From: Natrinema saccharevitans
GTDB lineage: Archaea; Halobacteriota; Halobacteria; Halobacteriales; Natrialbaceae
Length of the DNA: 64,000 nucleotides
Direction of reading: 5' to 3'
NCBI RefSeq assembly: GCF_001953745.1
Contig: NZ_LWLN01000001.1
Coordinates: 2,852,001-2,916,000 of the forward strand
Shown piece by piece: positions 26,112 through 34,275 of the stretch. A program made the position numbers and the translations under genes. Within the stretch, counting starts at the first letter, position 1. The number at the start of each line of letters is the position of its first letter. The notes under the pieces are model-generated. The model saw only the letters and a program-made list of their open reading frames with translations. It did not search any database and was not told the origin of the DNA.

Positions 26112-26855
26112 GGCACTGTCTAGTTGAGCCAGTTTGAGAAGTGAGCAGGTCGTACTGTTGAGTTGGTTGATGCTCGCAGACCTGCTCAGCGAGAGTTATG
26201 AGACGGATTTAGAAGAATCTTGGGAGAACGAGCGGACGGCGACGCCCGTCAGGGCGTTCGCCGTCCGCCTCCATCAGACCGGTTGTTCGCTTCGAGAGAC
26301 AACAACGATTCTCGCTGAATTAGGCGTTCAACGCTCTCACGGGGCGGTTTGGAACTGGGTTCATCGGCTAGCTGACAGCGGACGCGACCCGCCTGAGGCG
26401 CAGCCGAAGCGGGTCGCCGTTGACGAAACCGCTGTCAAGATTAACGGCGAGTGGTCTTGGTTATACGCTGCAATAGACACCGAGACAAAGTTGATTCTCG
26501 ATGTTGCGTTATTTGGGCGGCATGGCACCGATCCGGCGGCTGCGTTTCTCCATCGACTCACCGAGAAACACGATCTCTCGGATGCTGAGTTTCTCGTGGA
26601 TCAATTCAGCTATCGGACTGCCCTTGCTCGATTAGGATTGAGCGGTCAGGTCAACTATACCGACCGAAACCTCATCGAAAAGTGGTTTCACACCCTCAAA
26701 ATGCGTATCGACCGCTTCCATAACTCGTGGGTGGGCAGTCGGTCGAGCGTCCGCGAGTGTCTTGAACAGTTCATGCATTACTACAATCATCAGAGACCGC
26801 ATCAAGCTCTCGATGGAAAGACGCCGATTGAGAAGGTTCAGAACTATACAGTGCC
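26112..26855 (+). mobile_element. IS6-family insertion sequence
   Basis: Terminal inverted repeats GGCACTGTCTAGTTG (26112-26126) and its near complement ending at 26855 (GGCACTGTATAGTTC read inward) enclose the transposase gene. No 8-bp target duplication is visible (GATTAGCC left, AGTGGACC right), so an adjacent deletion or recombination has occurred. Confidence 0.75.
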
Positions 26856-26889
26856 AGTGGACCTATTGAGTCGTTTCAACGCCAAGTGA
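26170..26889 (+). CDS. IS6 family transposase
   Basis: A 239-residue DDE transposase of the haloarchaeal IS6 type. An N-terminal helix-turn-helix region (LHQTGCSLRETTTILAELG, 35-53) is followed by the catalytic residues D85 (VAVDETAVK), D144 (FLVDQFS) and E170 (NLIEKWF), all intact. YYNHQRPHQALDGKTPIE near the end is typical. I chose ATG 26170 (MLADLLSESY); a TTG at 26134 is possible. The reading frame runs 34 bases past the right terminal repeat, so the last residues come from flanking DNA. Confidence 0.9.
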   Translation: MLADLLSESYETDLEESWENERTATPVRAFAVRLHQTGCSLRETTTILAELGVQRSHGAVWNWVHRLADSGRDPPEAQPKRVAVDETAVKINGEWSWLYAAIDTETKLILDVALFGRHGTDPAAAFLHRLTEKHDLSDAEFLVDQFSYRTALARLGLSGQVNYTDRNLIEKWFHTLKMRIDRFHNSWVGSRSSVRECLEQFMHYYNHQRPHQALDGKTPIEKVQNYTVPVDLLSRFNAK

Positions 26890-26990
26890 CTCATCGGAAC
26901 CGATGATCGGGTTGTATGTTCCCGTCTTTCGTACCGATTGTCAAATAGCGTACCTCAAAGTACGATACTCTGAAGTATGGTTATGGGAAG

Positions 26991-27000
26991 TATTATATTT
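26991..27000 (+). promoter_or_regulatory. TATA box of the DUF234-type ATPase gene
   Basis: TATTATATTT 22-31 nt before the ATG at 27022; this favours that start over the in-frame ATG at 26977 lying before the box. Confidence 0.6.
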
Positions 27001-27021
27001 GGCACTGCCGTATCGGAGACT

Positions 27022-28413
27022 ATGCCCGGGTTCGTGAACCGAACGGAGGAACTTTCGCGCCTTTACAACCTCTACGATTCAGATAAGGCGGAATTGGCGG
27101 TGATTTTCGGACGACGACGACTCGGAAAAACCGAACTCGTCAAGCAGTCCCTCAAAGGATACGACGACGCGGTTCTCTATCAAGCGAAGCAAAAAACGAG
27201 CGCACTACAGCTCCAGCAGTTCGTCGAGGTCGCTTCGGACGCGTACCCAGGAATCACGCGGATCCGCGAAGAGTGGGAGTCTATCCTCGGGTATCTCGCA
27301 GATCAGGATGCGATCGTCGTCCTCGACGAGTTTCCGTATTTGGTCGAACAGGACGAAAGCCTCCCCTCCGTTCTGCAGGCGATGTTCGATCACGAACTCG
27401 ACGACTCCAGTGCCACGTTCCTCCTCGTCGGCTCGTCGATCAGTATGATGGAAGAAGCCGCGCTGTTGGGAAACAGCCCCCTGTACGGCCGCTCGTCGTT
27501 GAAACTGGATATCAGGCAGCTCCCGTTCGATGCGGCGATGGAATTCTTTCCGCAGAGCTACACGGCTGACGAGCAGACATTGACGTGGGGAGTCTTCGGT
27601 GGCGTTCCGTACTATCTCGAAGAGGTGGATCCAGAGGGCGATCTCGGCGAGAATATCCAGCGAACGATCCTCTCACGCCACGGAACGCTGCACGACGAAC
27701 CAGACTACGTTCTCCGAATGGAACTCACGGAACCGACGCGGTACTTTTCGATTCTGGAAGCGATTGCAGGCGGAAGCACGAGTCGAAACGAGATCGCCGG
27801 AGCGACGGGTATCGATTACAATCAACTATCGAAATACGTGAATCGGCTCTCTCGGTTGCGACTGGTCGATCAACACGTTCCGGTTACCGAACAAAAGGAG
27901 CGGACCAAGCGAAGTCGCTACCGCATCCGTGACCAGTTCTTCCGGTTCTGGTTCCACTTCGTCTACGGGAGCGGAGACAGATACGAGGATTTTGGAGACG
28001 AAGCGTACGAGACGCTCATCGAGCCGGAGCTCGCGGACTTCGTAAGCGACTCGTTCGAGGATCTCTGTGGTTCCGCTCTTCGAACGCTGTATCCCGAGTA
28101 TACGATCACGGACGTCGGTCAATGGTGGTATCAGGAGCACGAGGTTGACGTCGTGGGTCTGACGAACGAGGACGCGCTGATCGCCGGAGAGTGCAAATTC
28201 CAGCGGTCACCGTTAGACTACGACGCGTTCTCGAAGCTTCAAACTCACGTGGATGAACTTCGATGGACGCCATCCGGAGGCGGAGAGCGGAAGCACGAGT
28301 ACGCGTTGTTCTCTCGAAGTGGCTTTACGCGGGCCGTAGAGGACGCCGCGACGGAACGAGATAATCTGCGGTTGTTCACCGTCGACGAAGTCGTAACAGC
28401 GCTGAAATCATAG
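27022..28413 (+). CDS. Archaeal ATPase with DUF234-like C-terminus
   Basis: A 463-residue P-loop ATPase of the archaeal ATPase_2 (PF01637) plus DUF234 type. FVNRTEELSRL (4-14) is the family start, Walker A GRRRLGKT is at 30-37 and Walker B IVVLDEFPY at 98-106; a winged helix (NEIAGATGIDYNQLSKYVNRL, about 250-270) follows. The C-terminal region with DVVGLTNEDALIAGECKFQ (about 370-390) matches a PD-(D/E)xK-like core (D...E-x-K), so it may be a nuclease. Such proteins are common on archaeal mobile elements and may act in defence or stability. Their true role is unknown. Confidence 0.85.
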   Translation: MPGFVNRTEELSRLYNLYDSDKAELAVIFGRRRLGKTELVKQSLKGYDDAVLYQAKQKTSALQLQQFVEVASDAYPGITRIREEWESILGYLADQDAIVVLDEFPYLVEQDESLPSVLQAMFDHELDDSSATFLLVGSSISMMEEAALLGNSPLYGRSSLKLDIRQLPFDAAMEFFPQSYTADEQTLTWGVFGGVPYYLEEVDPEGDLGENIQRTILSRHGTLHDEPDYVLRMELTEPTRYFSILEAIAGGSTSRNEIAGATGIDYNQLSKYVNRLSRLRLVDQHVPVTEQKERTKRSRYRIRDQFFRFWFHFVYGSGDRYEDFGDEAYETLIEPELADFVSDSFEDLCGSALRTLYPEYTITDVGQWWYQEHEVDVVGLTNEDALIAGECKFQRSPLDYDAFSKLQTHVDELRWTPSGGGERKHEYALFSRSGFTRAVEDAATERDNLRLFTVDEVVTALKS

Positions 28414-28653
28414 CTGCAAGTGTCGTCGAATTAACTACTCCACGAGACGATCACCTCTCTAAATACCCTCGCTGCTGTTCCAGTATCGTTTTCTCGCTCC
28501 GCTTGCGTGGTGAATTTCGAGAGCTTCGGTACTGACGCTCACCGGCTGCTGACGATGACCAGGGGGCTATCTTAGATGAGATTGCGGTTGAGCCACACCG
28601 TTTTCCAGAGACGGCTGACTTCCTAAGTGCGATGGGGGGGACCAAGGACCCGT

Positions 28654-29310
28654 ATGTGCGATGATGACGGCGACGAATTCGTCGATATCCTACTGGAGTG
28701 GTACGCTGCCAATGGACGTCACGATCTCCCCTGGCGCGATCCGAGCACCACGCCGTTCGAGATCCTCATCGCCGAGTACATGCTCCAGCAGACGTCCGTG
28801 GAACAAGTTCTCGGCGTCTACGAAGAGTTCGTGGAAAAGTACCCAACGCCGGCGTCGCTTGTCGATGCGGAATCCGACGAGATCGGTGAAGATCTCGAAC
28901 CACTCGGCTTGCACAAGCGGACGGCGTACATTGAGAGAGCATCCGAGCAGATTATCCGACAGCACGACGGTGAAGTGCCAGACGCGTTGGACGAACTTCT
29001 CGACCTACACGGGGTCGGCGAGTACACGGCGGCGTCGGTACTTGCTCACGCCTACGACGGTGATATTGCAGCCGTAGACACGAACGTTGCGAGAATACTC
29101 GCTCGCGTGTTCGGCCTTGAGACGGAAGACAAACCCGATGCGAGGGAAAACTGGGAACTCGCGGAGCGCTTAGCACCGCCGGGTAGGTGCGGAGATTTCG
29201 TCCACGCGCTCATCGACTTCGGCGCGAGCGTCTGTACGGCGTCGAACCCAGGCTGCGAGGGGTGTCCGGTGAACGGACTCTGCGAGTACGCTGATGCGGA
29301 AGACGACTAA
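28654..29310 (+). CDS. Mig-like T/G-mismatch DNA glycosylase (HhH-GPD, 4Fe-4S)
   Basis: A 218-residue helix-hairpin-helix glycosylase. LPWRDPSTTPFEILIAEYMLQQT (25-47), the HhH LDLHGVGEYTAASVL (116-130), the catalytic Asp142 in VDTNVARIL, and an Fe-S loop with Cys194, 201, 204 and 210 (C-x6-C-x2-C-x5-C) are all present. The residue at the endonuclease III lysine/MutY serine position is Tyr124, as in the Methanothermobacter Mig thymine-DNA glycosylase; the C-terminal region also follows Mig and stops there with no MutY NUDIX-like domain. Mig repairs T opposite G formed from 5-methylcytosine. No methyltransferase gene is in the element. The ATG at 28654 is preferred over GTG 28627. Confidence 0.85.
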   Translation: MCDDDGDEFVDILLEWYAANGRHDLPWRDPSTTPFEILIAEYMLQQTSVEQVLGVYEEFVEKYPTPASLVDAESDEIGEDLEPLGLHKRTAYIERASEQIIRQHDGEVPDALDELLDLHGVGEYTAASVLAHAYDGDIAAVDTNVARILARVFGLETEDKPDARENWELAERLAPPGRCGDFVHALIDFGASVCTASNPGCEGCPVNGLCEYADAEDD

Positions 29311-29382
29311 AAACGAATTAACGCAGGTGCAGCGGTAACTTGAGAAGCGATCCGGCTAATAAATCGGAGAGGGGTAACTCGA

Positions 29383-30375
29383 TCAGATGTTATCGAGGTA
29401 CGAGCGTCGCTGCTCCAACTTCACCTCCTCAGATCGTCGGTCGTAGTGCTTGTCCAGAATTTTCCGACTAACGTCCATCCGGTCGCCAACCACTTCGGTC
29501 GGAACGTCTTTCGTCAGAAAGTGGGTGATGCTCCCTCGACGAACCGCGTGAGGCGTCACCGACTCGGGACACTTCGCTGTCGTTCCGCGCTCGCAATCCG
29601 GACACTCCAGGTTTCGAAAACAAGGTGCGGTAACGTCGTAGATGTACCGTCGAACGGTACTCGAAGCGAGACGACCCTCGCGGCTCGTCAACAGCGGTTC
29701 GCGGCCGACATCATCGGTCTGTTCGGGACGCGTGTTCTCGATGAAGTCCTCTACGAGGTACGCGAGATCGGGTGAAATCGCCACGAGTCGTTCGCCACCG
29801 ACGCCGTTCTTTAACGGCGTCCCGGTCTCGGGTCGGTGTCTCAGGCCCAAGAATCGGTCCTCCAGATCGACGTCTTTCAGATCAATAGACCTGGCAGCGC
29901 CCATCCGCATCCCGGTCCCCCATAGCAGCGCGAGCAGGACGTGTTTGGTCGACGCGTAGTGAAACTCCGCGAGGTACGCGAGGATTTCCTGCGCATTGTC
30001 GGCTTCGAGTAGTTCGTCGCGCTGTTGCTCCTCTGGCGGCACCTGCGGGACCATGACTTTGGTGTGGAGGTCCGGATCGACCGCCTCGATCGACCCTCAC
30101 CAGCGGAGGAACACGCGGATCGCACACATCTGCGTCTGAAGCGACACGGTGTTGAGGTCACCGTCCTCCTTCCGCCAGAGGCGGTACTCGTGCACGTGCC
30201 GTCCCGTGAGGTCGTTCATATTGTCGATGCTGTTCTCGTCGCACCAGCGGACGAAGTGGTTCGTTCGATAGCGGTGGCCGCGGACGGTCCACTCCATCGA
30301 CTGCGTCTCCTTGTGGTCGAGGTAGAGTTTCTGCGCGGTGCGCGGATCGATCGGTTCGAGATTGTCATTTTCCAT
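29383..30375 (-). pseudogene. Tyrosine recombinase/integrase interrupted by an in-frame stop
   Basis: Reading from the ATG at 30375 gives an integrase N-terminal (SAM-like) domain, MENDNLEPIDPRTAQ to IRVFLRW, then TGA at 30097-30099, after which the same frame continues through GSIEAVDP and the catalytic domain to 29383. In that domain GTGMRMGAARSIDL (first Arg), HAVRRGSI (H-x2-R) and DKHYDRRS (Tyr nucleophile) are intact. One nonsense change, not a frameshift, divides it. Total length would be about 330 residues, normal for such integrases. It is next to the distal attachment repeat and belonged to the tRNA-Ile element. Read-through cannot be excluded. Confidence 0.85.
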
Positions 30376-30485
30376 GACTAGATATGGTTTTCCTCGGAAT
30401 CCCAACCTGAAGGAAACCACCCGACTACGACCGGTTGACAGAAGCGTTCAGTCACTGAGCGGATCTGTAATTCGTCTGAATTATT

Positions 30486-30499
30486 TCCGAGTTGGCCCA
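30486..30499 (+). repeat. Attachment site repeat (distal)
   Basis: Exact 14-bp copy of the tRNA-Ile 3' end, outside any tRNA gene; the bases before it (TT instead of AA) end the identity. Confidence 0.75.
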
Positions 30500-31512
30500 T
30501 ACTTTTGCGGCGAGTACCCTCGCGAGCCACGGCTCCGGAAGTCGACTCGTCGCCTTCTCCCCACGGACTAACACTACTGGACAGCAGTCGATACGCCGCC
30601 GGTCGCGAATTCGCAGTCGTTTCCACCGGTGACGACCGCACGCGGCGACCGGCGTCACGTGGTTCTGGCCGGCGGTCGCGAGCCACACGGATCGACTGCC
30701 ACAGTCCGCATCTCGAGGCGACGGGCCGTGAGCCAGCGGGCGGTTCAGCTGGAGCCGATCGACAGCAGTGGCTGTTCAAAGAGTCAGCACACCTTACGCG
30801 AACGCGACGATCCACGGTCGGTCCTCGATACCCGCCGCACGGTCGGCCGCGTTCTCGAGAGCGCGTCGGCACATCGGCCCGTTTCGGCAACCGGCCGATC
30901 CCGAGACGGAGCTGATACTCAGTCCAAAGCAGATGAGGGAGGGTAGAAATACCAGATTCATATACAAATACGAAAATATAGATTAGATAAAGTGTAGTAG
31001 TCCCTACACCTCATACATAGAGATGGATCCGTGTCTATTATGGCCCAAACGCGCGGGATCCACCGAAAAGAGGAAACTGTTCTCAAAGTAGATTGGATAT
31101 CATCAGTGAACGATAGCGACTATAGTAGACACGATATAAGGCTATTTTAGACCAATAATCGACGTTCTTGGCGATGAATAGAACGCAGGAGGGCGGTAGT
31201 ACACGAATCCTGATTAGATTCAGATATAGTCGAATTTCTAGTATGTTCGGGGCGGTCGATGAATCGTCGGAACCGAGTCGGTAGATGCCATCAGTCCCTG
31301 CACCGGTCCGGGACCGACACGATGCGGTACGGCGAACGCACGCGGGTATCGCTCGGTGCTGGAGAAACGATCGGTAGCTCCCGTCCGACAGCCGGTTTCG
31401 GATCCGCCACGATTCGCCGATTCGGTACTCGCGGATGGCGGTCCTCCCGTCGAACGGGCGGGCCGATGGACCCAGCCGAGGGTTTATACGATATCCCGCG
31501 GCCAAGCGGGGT
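30500..31512. other. Gene-poor stretch beyond the integrated element
   Basis: About 1 kb with no gene I can support. The first 440 nt are GC-rich with many overlapping frames on both strands but no family or start signals; 30,930-31,250 is strikingly AT-rich with no clear palindrome. It may be old flanking DNA of the tRNA-Ile site. Confidence 0.5.
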
Positions 31513-31944
31513 ATGTCGGATCAGACCCGACGACCGCGACGAACGGTTCTTCGAACGCTCGGTGCCCTCGGAACGGGGGCGGTCGCCGCAGTGACGACTG
31601 CCGGTGCGGCCGACGGCGCTCGCCCCGATACCGATGCGACGCCGGCGCGCGGACGGCCGCCGGTCGCCACGTCGTCGACCGACGATGGAATCGACGGTAA
31701 CGATCTGTACGTCGGCGTCGTGGATCGAATCGTCGACGGTGACCACGTTGTCCTCCTGCTCGAGGACGGCGAGGCGGTCGTCGACCAGCTCGTGTTGCCG
31801 GCCGAGGAGTTCGAGGAGATGACCACCGACGACATCTTCCTGACCGCCGTCGTCGACGACGAGTTACTCGCTTACCGCTCCCTGCCGTCGAAACCGACCG
31901 ACTGTCACGACGACAGGTTCGACTGCCTCTCGGAGGAGTTGTAG
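31513..31944 (+). CDS. Exported DUF3006-like protein with Tat signal
   Basis: A 143-residue protein. MSDQTRRPRRTVLRTLGALGTG is a twin-arginine signal with a hydrophobic region to about residue 33 and no lipobox Cys. The mature part has GVVDRIVDGDHVVLLLEDGE and VDQLVLPAEEF, the pattern of DUF3006, whose role is unknown, and ends with two Cys residues in DCHDDRFDC. It is expected on the outer face or free outside. The ATG at 31513 matches the signal; the frame is open further upstream but without sense. Confidence 0.75.
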   Translation: MSDQTRRPRRTVLRTLGALGTGAVAAVTTAGAADGARPDTDATPARGRPPVATSSTDDGIDGNDLYVGVVDRIVDGDHVVLLLEDGEAVVDQLVLPAEEFEEMTTDDIFLTAVVDDELLAYRSLPSKPTDCHDDRFDCLSEEL

Positions 31945-32072
31945 CCGGGCACCGAACGTCAGGGCGGTCCGTTCCGAATACAGTCCGGACGTCTGAACGG
32001 TGCCAACGAGCCACAGGCCCGGAATCCGCAAGTCCAAGGCGTAATACTCGGCGGCCCCTCGATCCGAACACG

Positions 32073-32435
32073 ATGGTGGACACAGCGGACGCGTCCGGGA
32101 TCGGATTGGATCGGCCTGGCACCACCAGCCTGCGCGCCGCCTTCTTCGCCGTCTGGTTCGTCGACCTCGTCGCGACGGTGATCTTTTTCACCGTTCCGTA
32201 CGCCTACGAACTCAACCCAGTAACGGTCTTCCTCCACGATCTCTTCGGGCTCGCCGGCGTCGTCCTCGCCGCCGTCATCTACGCCGCCGCCGTACTCGTG
32301 ATCGGCTACGTCCTCTCGAGGCCGTTCGACGTCGTCTTTGTCGTGGCCGTCGTCGGCTGCTATGCTCTCTTCGCGAGCAACAACGTCGTCCTGTTGGTCT
32401 CCCGCGAACCGCTGCTCACGCCGTTGATACCGTGA
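32073..32435 (+). CDS. Small membrane protein (3-4 helices)
   Basis: A 120-residue protein with hydrophobic segments at about 22-45, 52-80 and 84-105. The first ends in VATVIFFTVPYAYELNPVT, the sort of sequence seen in DUF5658-like haloarchaeal proteins, but I would not name the family firmly. No soluble domain. A hairpin of the GCGGTTGCACCGG family lies 70 nt after its stop. Confidence 0.6.
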   Translation: MVDTADASGIGLDRPGTTSLRAAFFAVWFVDLVATVIFFTVPYAYELNPVTVFLHDLFGLAGVVLAAVIYAAAVLVIGYVLSRPFDVVFVVAVVGCYALFASNNVVLLVSREPLLTPLIP

Positions 32436-32505
32436 TCGGTACGGGCCGGGACGAACCGTCGTTGCTCCGCTTCGGGCCCCGAGATACGGTTTATGTAAGT
32501 CAGTA

Positions 32506-32554
32506 CCGGTGGGACCGCGACCGCGCTGCGGTTGCACCGGGACAGCAAACCGGA
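32506..32554 (+). repeat. GCGGTTGCACCGG hairpin, copy 1
   Basis: Left arm CCGGTGGGACCGC (32506-32518), 9-nt loop, right arm GCGGTTGCACCGG (32528-32540); pairs except one G-G mismatch. Tail ACAGCAAACCGGA follows. Confidence 0.8.
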
Positions 32555-33247
32555 CGAGTCACGGTCGGACTCGGGAAACGCATCCTCCCATCCTGCAGTG
32601 TCGCCGCTGGCGGACCGGGGTCAGTGTCGCCGGTCCGGGCAGTCGCTCGACCGTTACACAATCGATTACAGATATATGACTGTATAGTTCGAGTGATCGA
32701 GCGGCCGTTTTCGATGGTCACTCGCTCGTCCGCACCTACGCGTGGACGGCGAACTCGGCTCTGGTCGCCGTCGTCGGCCTCGAGTGGACTGTCGGCAACT
32801 GGCCCAGTCCGTTGAACGGCGAGGAGTACTCGGACGTATCTCACGCACGCCGATCTACCAGTACGGCATTCGTATCACCGTTTACTCACGTTCGATAGCA
32901 AACGGTGACGAATACGCTATGCGTCGACACAATCGTACGTTCCGGCCTCGGGGACGTCGCCGATCACCTCGAGCCCGTCCATTCGGATGAGCCACACCAC
33001 CTTCGGGTGCGGTCTGGGGCCGTCGTCTCGGTCATCGCGTGTGCCATCCCGCGAGGCGGGGAAAAGCCGGTTCGGTGCTGACGGCGGCTGTCGGCACTTT
33101 TCGAAAGTCGAATCCCGTATAGTAGAACGAATAGACTAGAGACCGGGAGAAAGGACGGATCTTCCGGCCACTCGAGGCGGAACGATCGGCCGTGTTCCGG
33201 CCAGTGAAACAGAGGTCGGACGGCGGGCTGATGACGAAACGGCACCA
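32555..33247. other. Gene-poor stretch before the IclR gene
   Basis: About 690 nt without a supported gene. A TATAGT-bearing segment near 32683 and a TATAGTAGAACG segment near 33116 resemble fragments of other repeats here but are too short to call. Confidence 0.4.
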
Positions 33248-34012
33248 TCAGCCGTACGCGAGCGTGACTTTGATTTCGCCGGCCTTGTCCCGGAGGCGGG
33301 CAGCCAGATCGTCATGAACGTAGGTGTCGGTGAACCGGCTGGTCGGCCCGAAGACGGCCAGGGAGCCGAGGAACTCGTCGTGGGGGGTATAGACGGGAAC
33401 GGCGATTCCGCGTAGCCCCTCCATGTGTTCCTGTTCGTTCACCGCGTAGCCACGGTCCCGAACCCGCTCGAGTTCGTCGAAGAGCGCGCCGAGATCGGTA
33501 ATCGTGTTCGACGTGTGTGCCTCGAGGCCGGTCCGCTCGGCGTAGTTCGCGACGGCGTCGTCGTCCCACTCCGCGAGAATCACTTTCCCGGAAGCCATCG
33601 AGTGCAACGGGCGGCGCTGGCCGATCATCGAGTTCGAGAGGCTGCCGTAACGGTGGACGTAGACGGCGTCGTCGTCCTCTTCGACGATGAATACCGCGCG
33701 TTCGTCGGTCTCTTTGCCGAGTTCGAATACCGCTCGCTTCGCGGCCGTGTATCCCGCCTTCCGGGATCGGGCCTGTTCGCCGAGCTCGACGAACCGGAAC
33801 CCGACGTAGTAGCGACCATCGCGTTCGATCACGTACCCCAACTCCGTCAGCGTCTGGAGATGGCGGTAGACGGTGCTTTTCGGAAGGGTCGTCCGCTCGG
33901 TGAGGTCGGCGATAGTAACGCCTTCCTCGTCTTTGAGTGTCTCGAGGAGTCGGAACGTCTTCCGCGTCGTGGAAACGCCGGCCCCGTCGTCCCCGTCTCG
34001 ATCCGTGCCCAT
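33248..34012 (-). CDS. IclR family transcription regulator
   Basis: A 254-residue IclR protein. The winged helix is residues about 15-75 (KTFRLLETLKDEEGVTIADLTERTTLPKSTVYRHLQTL); the effector domain follows, with SMASGKVILAEW and GYAVNEQEHMEGLRGIAVPV typical. It binds DNA as dimer or tetramer and responds to a small ligand, usually an aromatic or short-chain acid. The gene lies 260 nt after the glutaryl-CoA dehydrogenase-like gene on the same strand, next to the TRAP/acyl-CoA genes, so it may control that group. Confidence 0.9.
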   Translation of the reverse strand: MGTDRDGDDGAGVSTTRKTFRLLETLKDEEGVTIADLTERTTLPKSTVYRHLQTLTELGYVIERDGRYYVGFRFVELGEQARSRKAGYTAAKRAVFELGKETDERAVFIVEEDDDAVYVHRYGSLSNSMIGQRRPLHSMASGKVILAEWDDDAVANYAERTGLEAHTSNTITDLGALFDELERVRDRGYAVNEQEHMEGLRGIAVPVYTPHDEFLGSLAVFGPTSRFTDTYVHDDLAARLRDKAGEIKVTLAYG

Positions 34013-34034
34013 GTGCGATACTGTTCGGAAGACA

Positions 34035-34046
34035 CAATTAATATTT
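34035..34046 (-). promoter_or_regulatory. TATA box of the IclR gene
   Basis: AAATATTAATTG on the minus strand, 23-34 nt before the ATG at 34012. Confidence 0.6.
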
Positions 34047-34141
34047 CGGATACTGGGACGGAGATGCTGGCAAGCGGGACACTCGTTTCCGGAGTCGATG
34101 CGGTTCGGTCGAGGGAATCCCAGCCGGAGCGAAACCGGTGG

Positions 34142-34227
34142 CTATAGTAGCTCTTGAGAGTCAATGCACACCCGATCGCAGGACAGCGTTGTGATCGGTG
34201 TGTAAATCGTTTCAAGAGCTACTATAG
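34142..34227 (+). repeat. CTATAGTAGC palindrome, copy B
   Basis: Arms 34142-34180 and 34190-34227 around GGACAGCGT; ends are perfect CTATAGTAGC/GCTACTATAG. The variable block TCTTG pairs with CAAGA. It lies 130 nt upstream of the IclR start and 50 nt downstream of the dehydrogenase stop. Confidence 0.9.
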
Positions 34228-34275
34228 GACGGTGCGCAAAAGGAGCAGAAGAGAACGAGAGTCGTCGACGCGGCG

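Larger units (their letters stand above)
25939..30499 (+). mobile_element. Integrative element in tRNA-Ile (about 4.5 kb, decayed)
   Basis: The last 14 bases of tRNA-Ile (TCCGAGTTGGCCCA, 25939-25952) recur exactly at 30486-30499, as for an attL/attR pair left by a tyrosine recombinase. The integrase gene lies next to the distal copy and points inward to the cargo. Cargo: an IS6 element, a DUF234-type ATPase and a Mig-like glycosylase. Base composition is lower in GC than the backbone. The integrase has an in-frame stop, so the element is probably fixed. There are no replication or capsid genes. Confidence 0.8.

Noticed and set aside
30378-30890. A 170-residue minus-strand gene next to the distal att site
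   Set aside because: Low-complexity Arg/Ser/Pro composition, overlapping frames on both strands, no promoter; looks non-coding.
30930-31250. Replication origin in the AT-rich stretch
   Set aside because: No repeated ORB-like motif and no Orc1/Cdc6 gene nearby.
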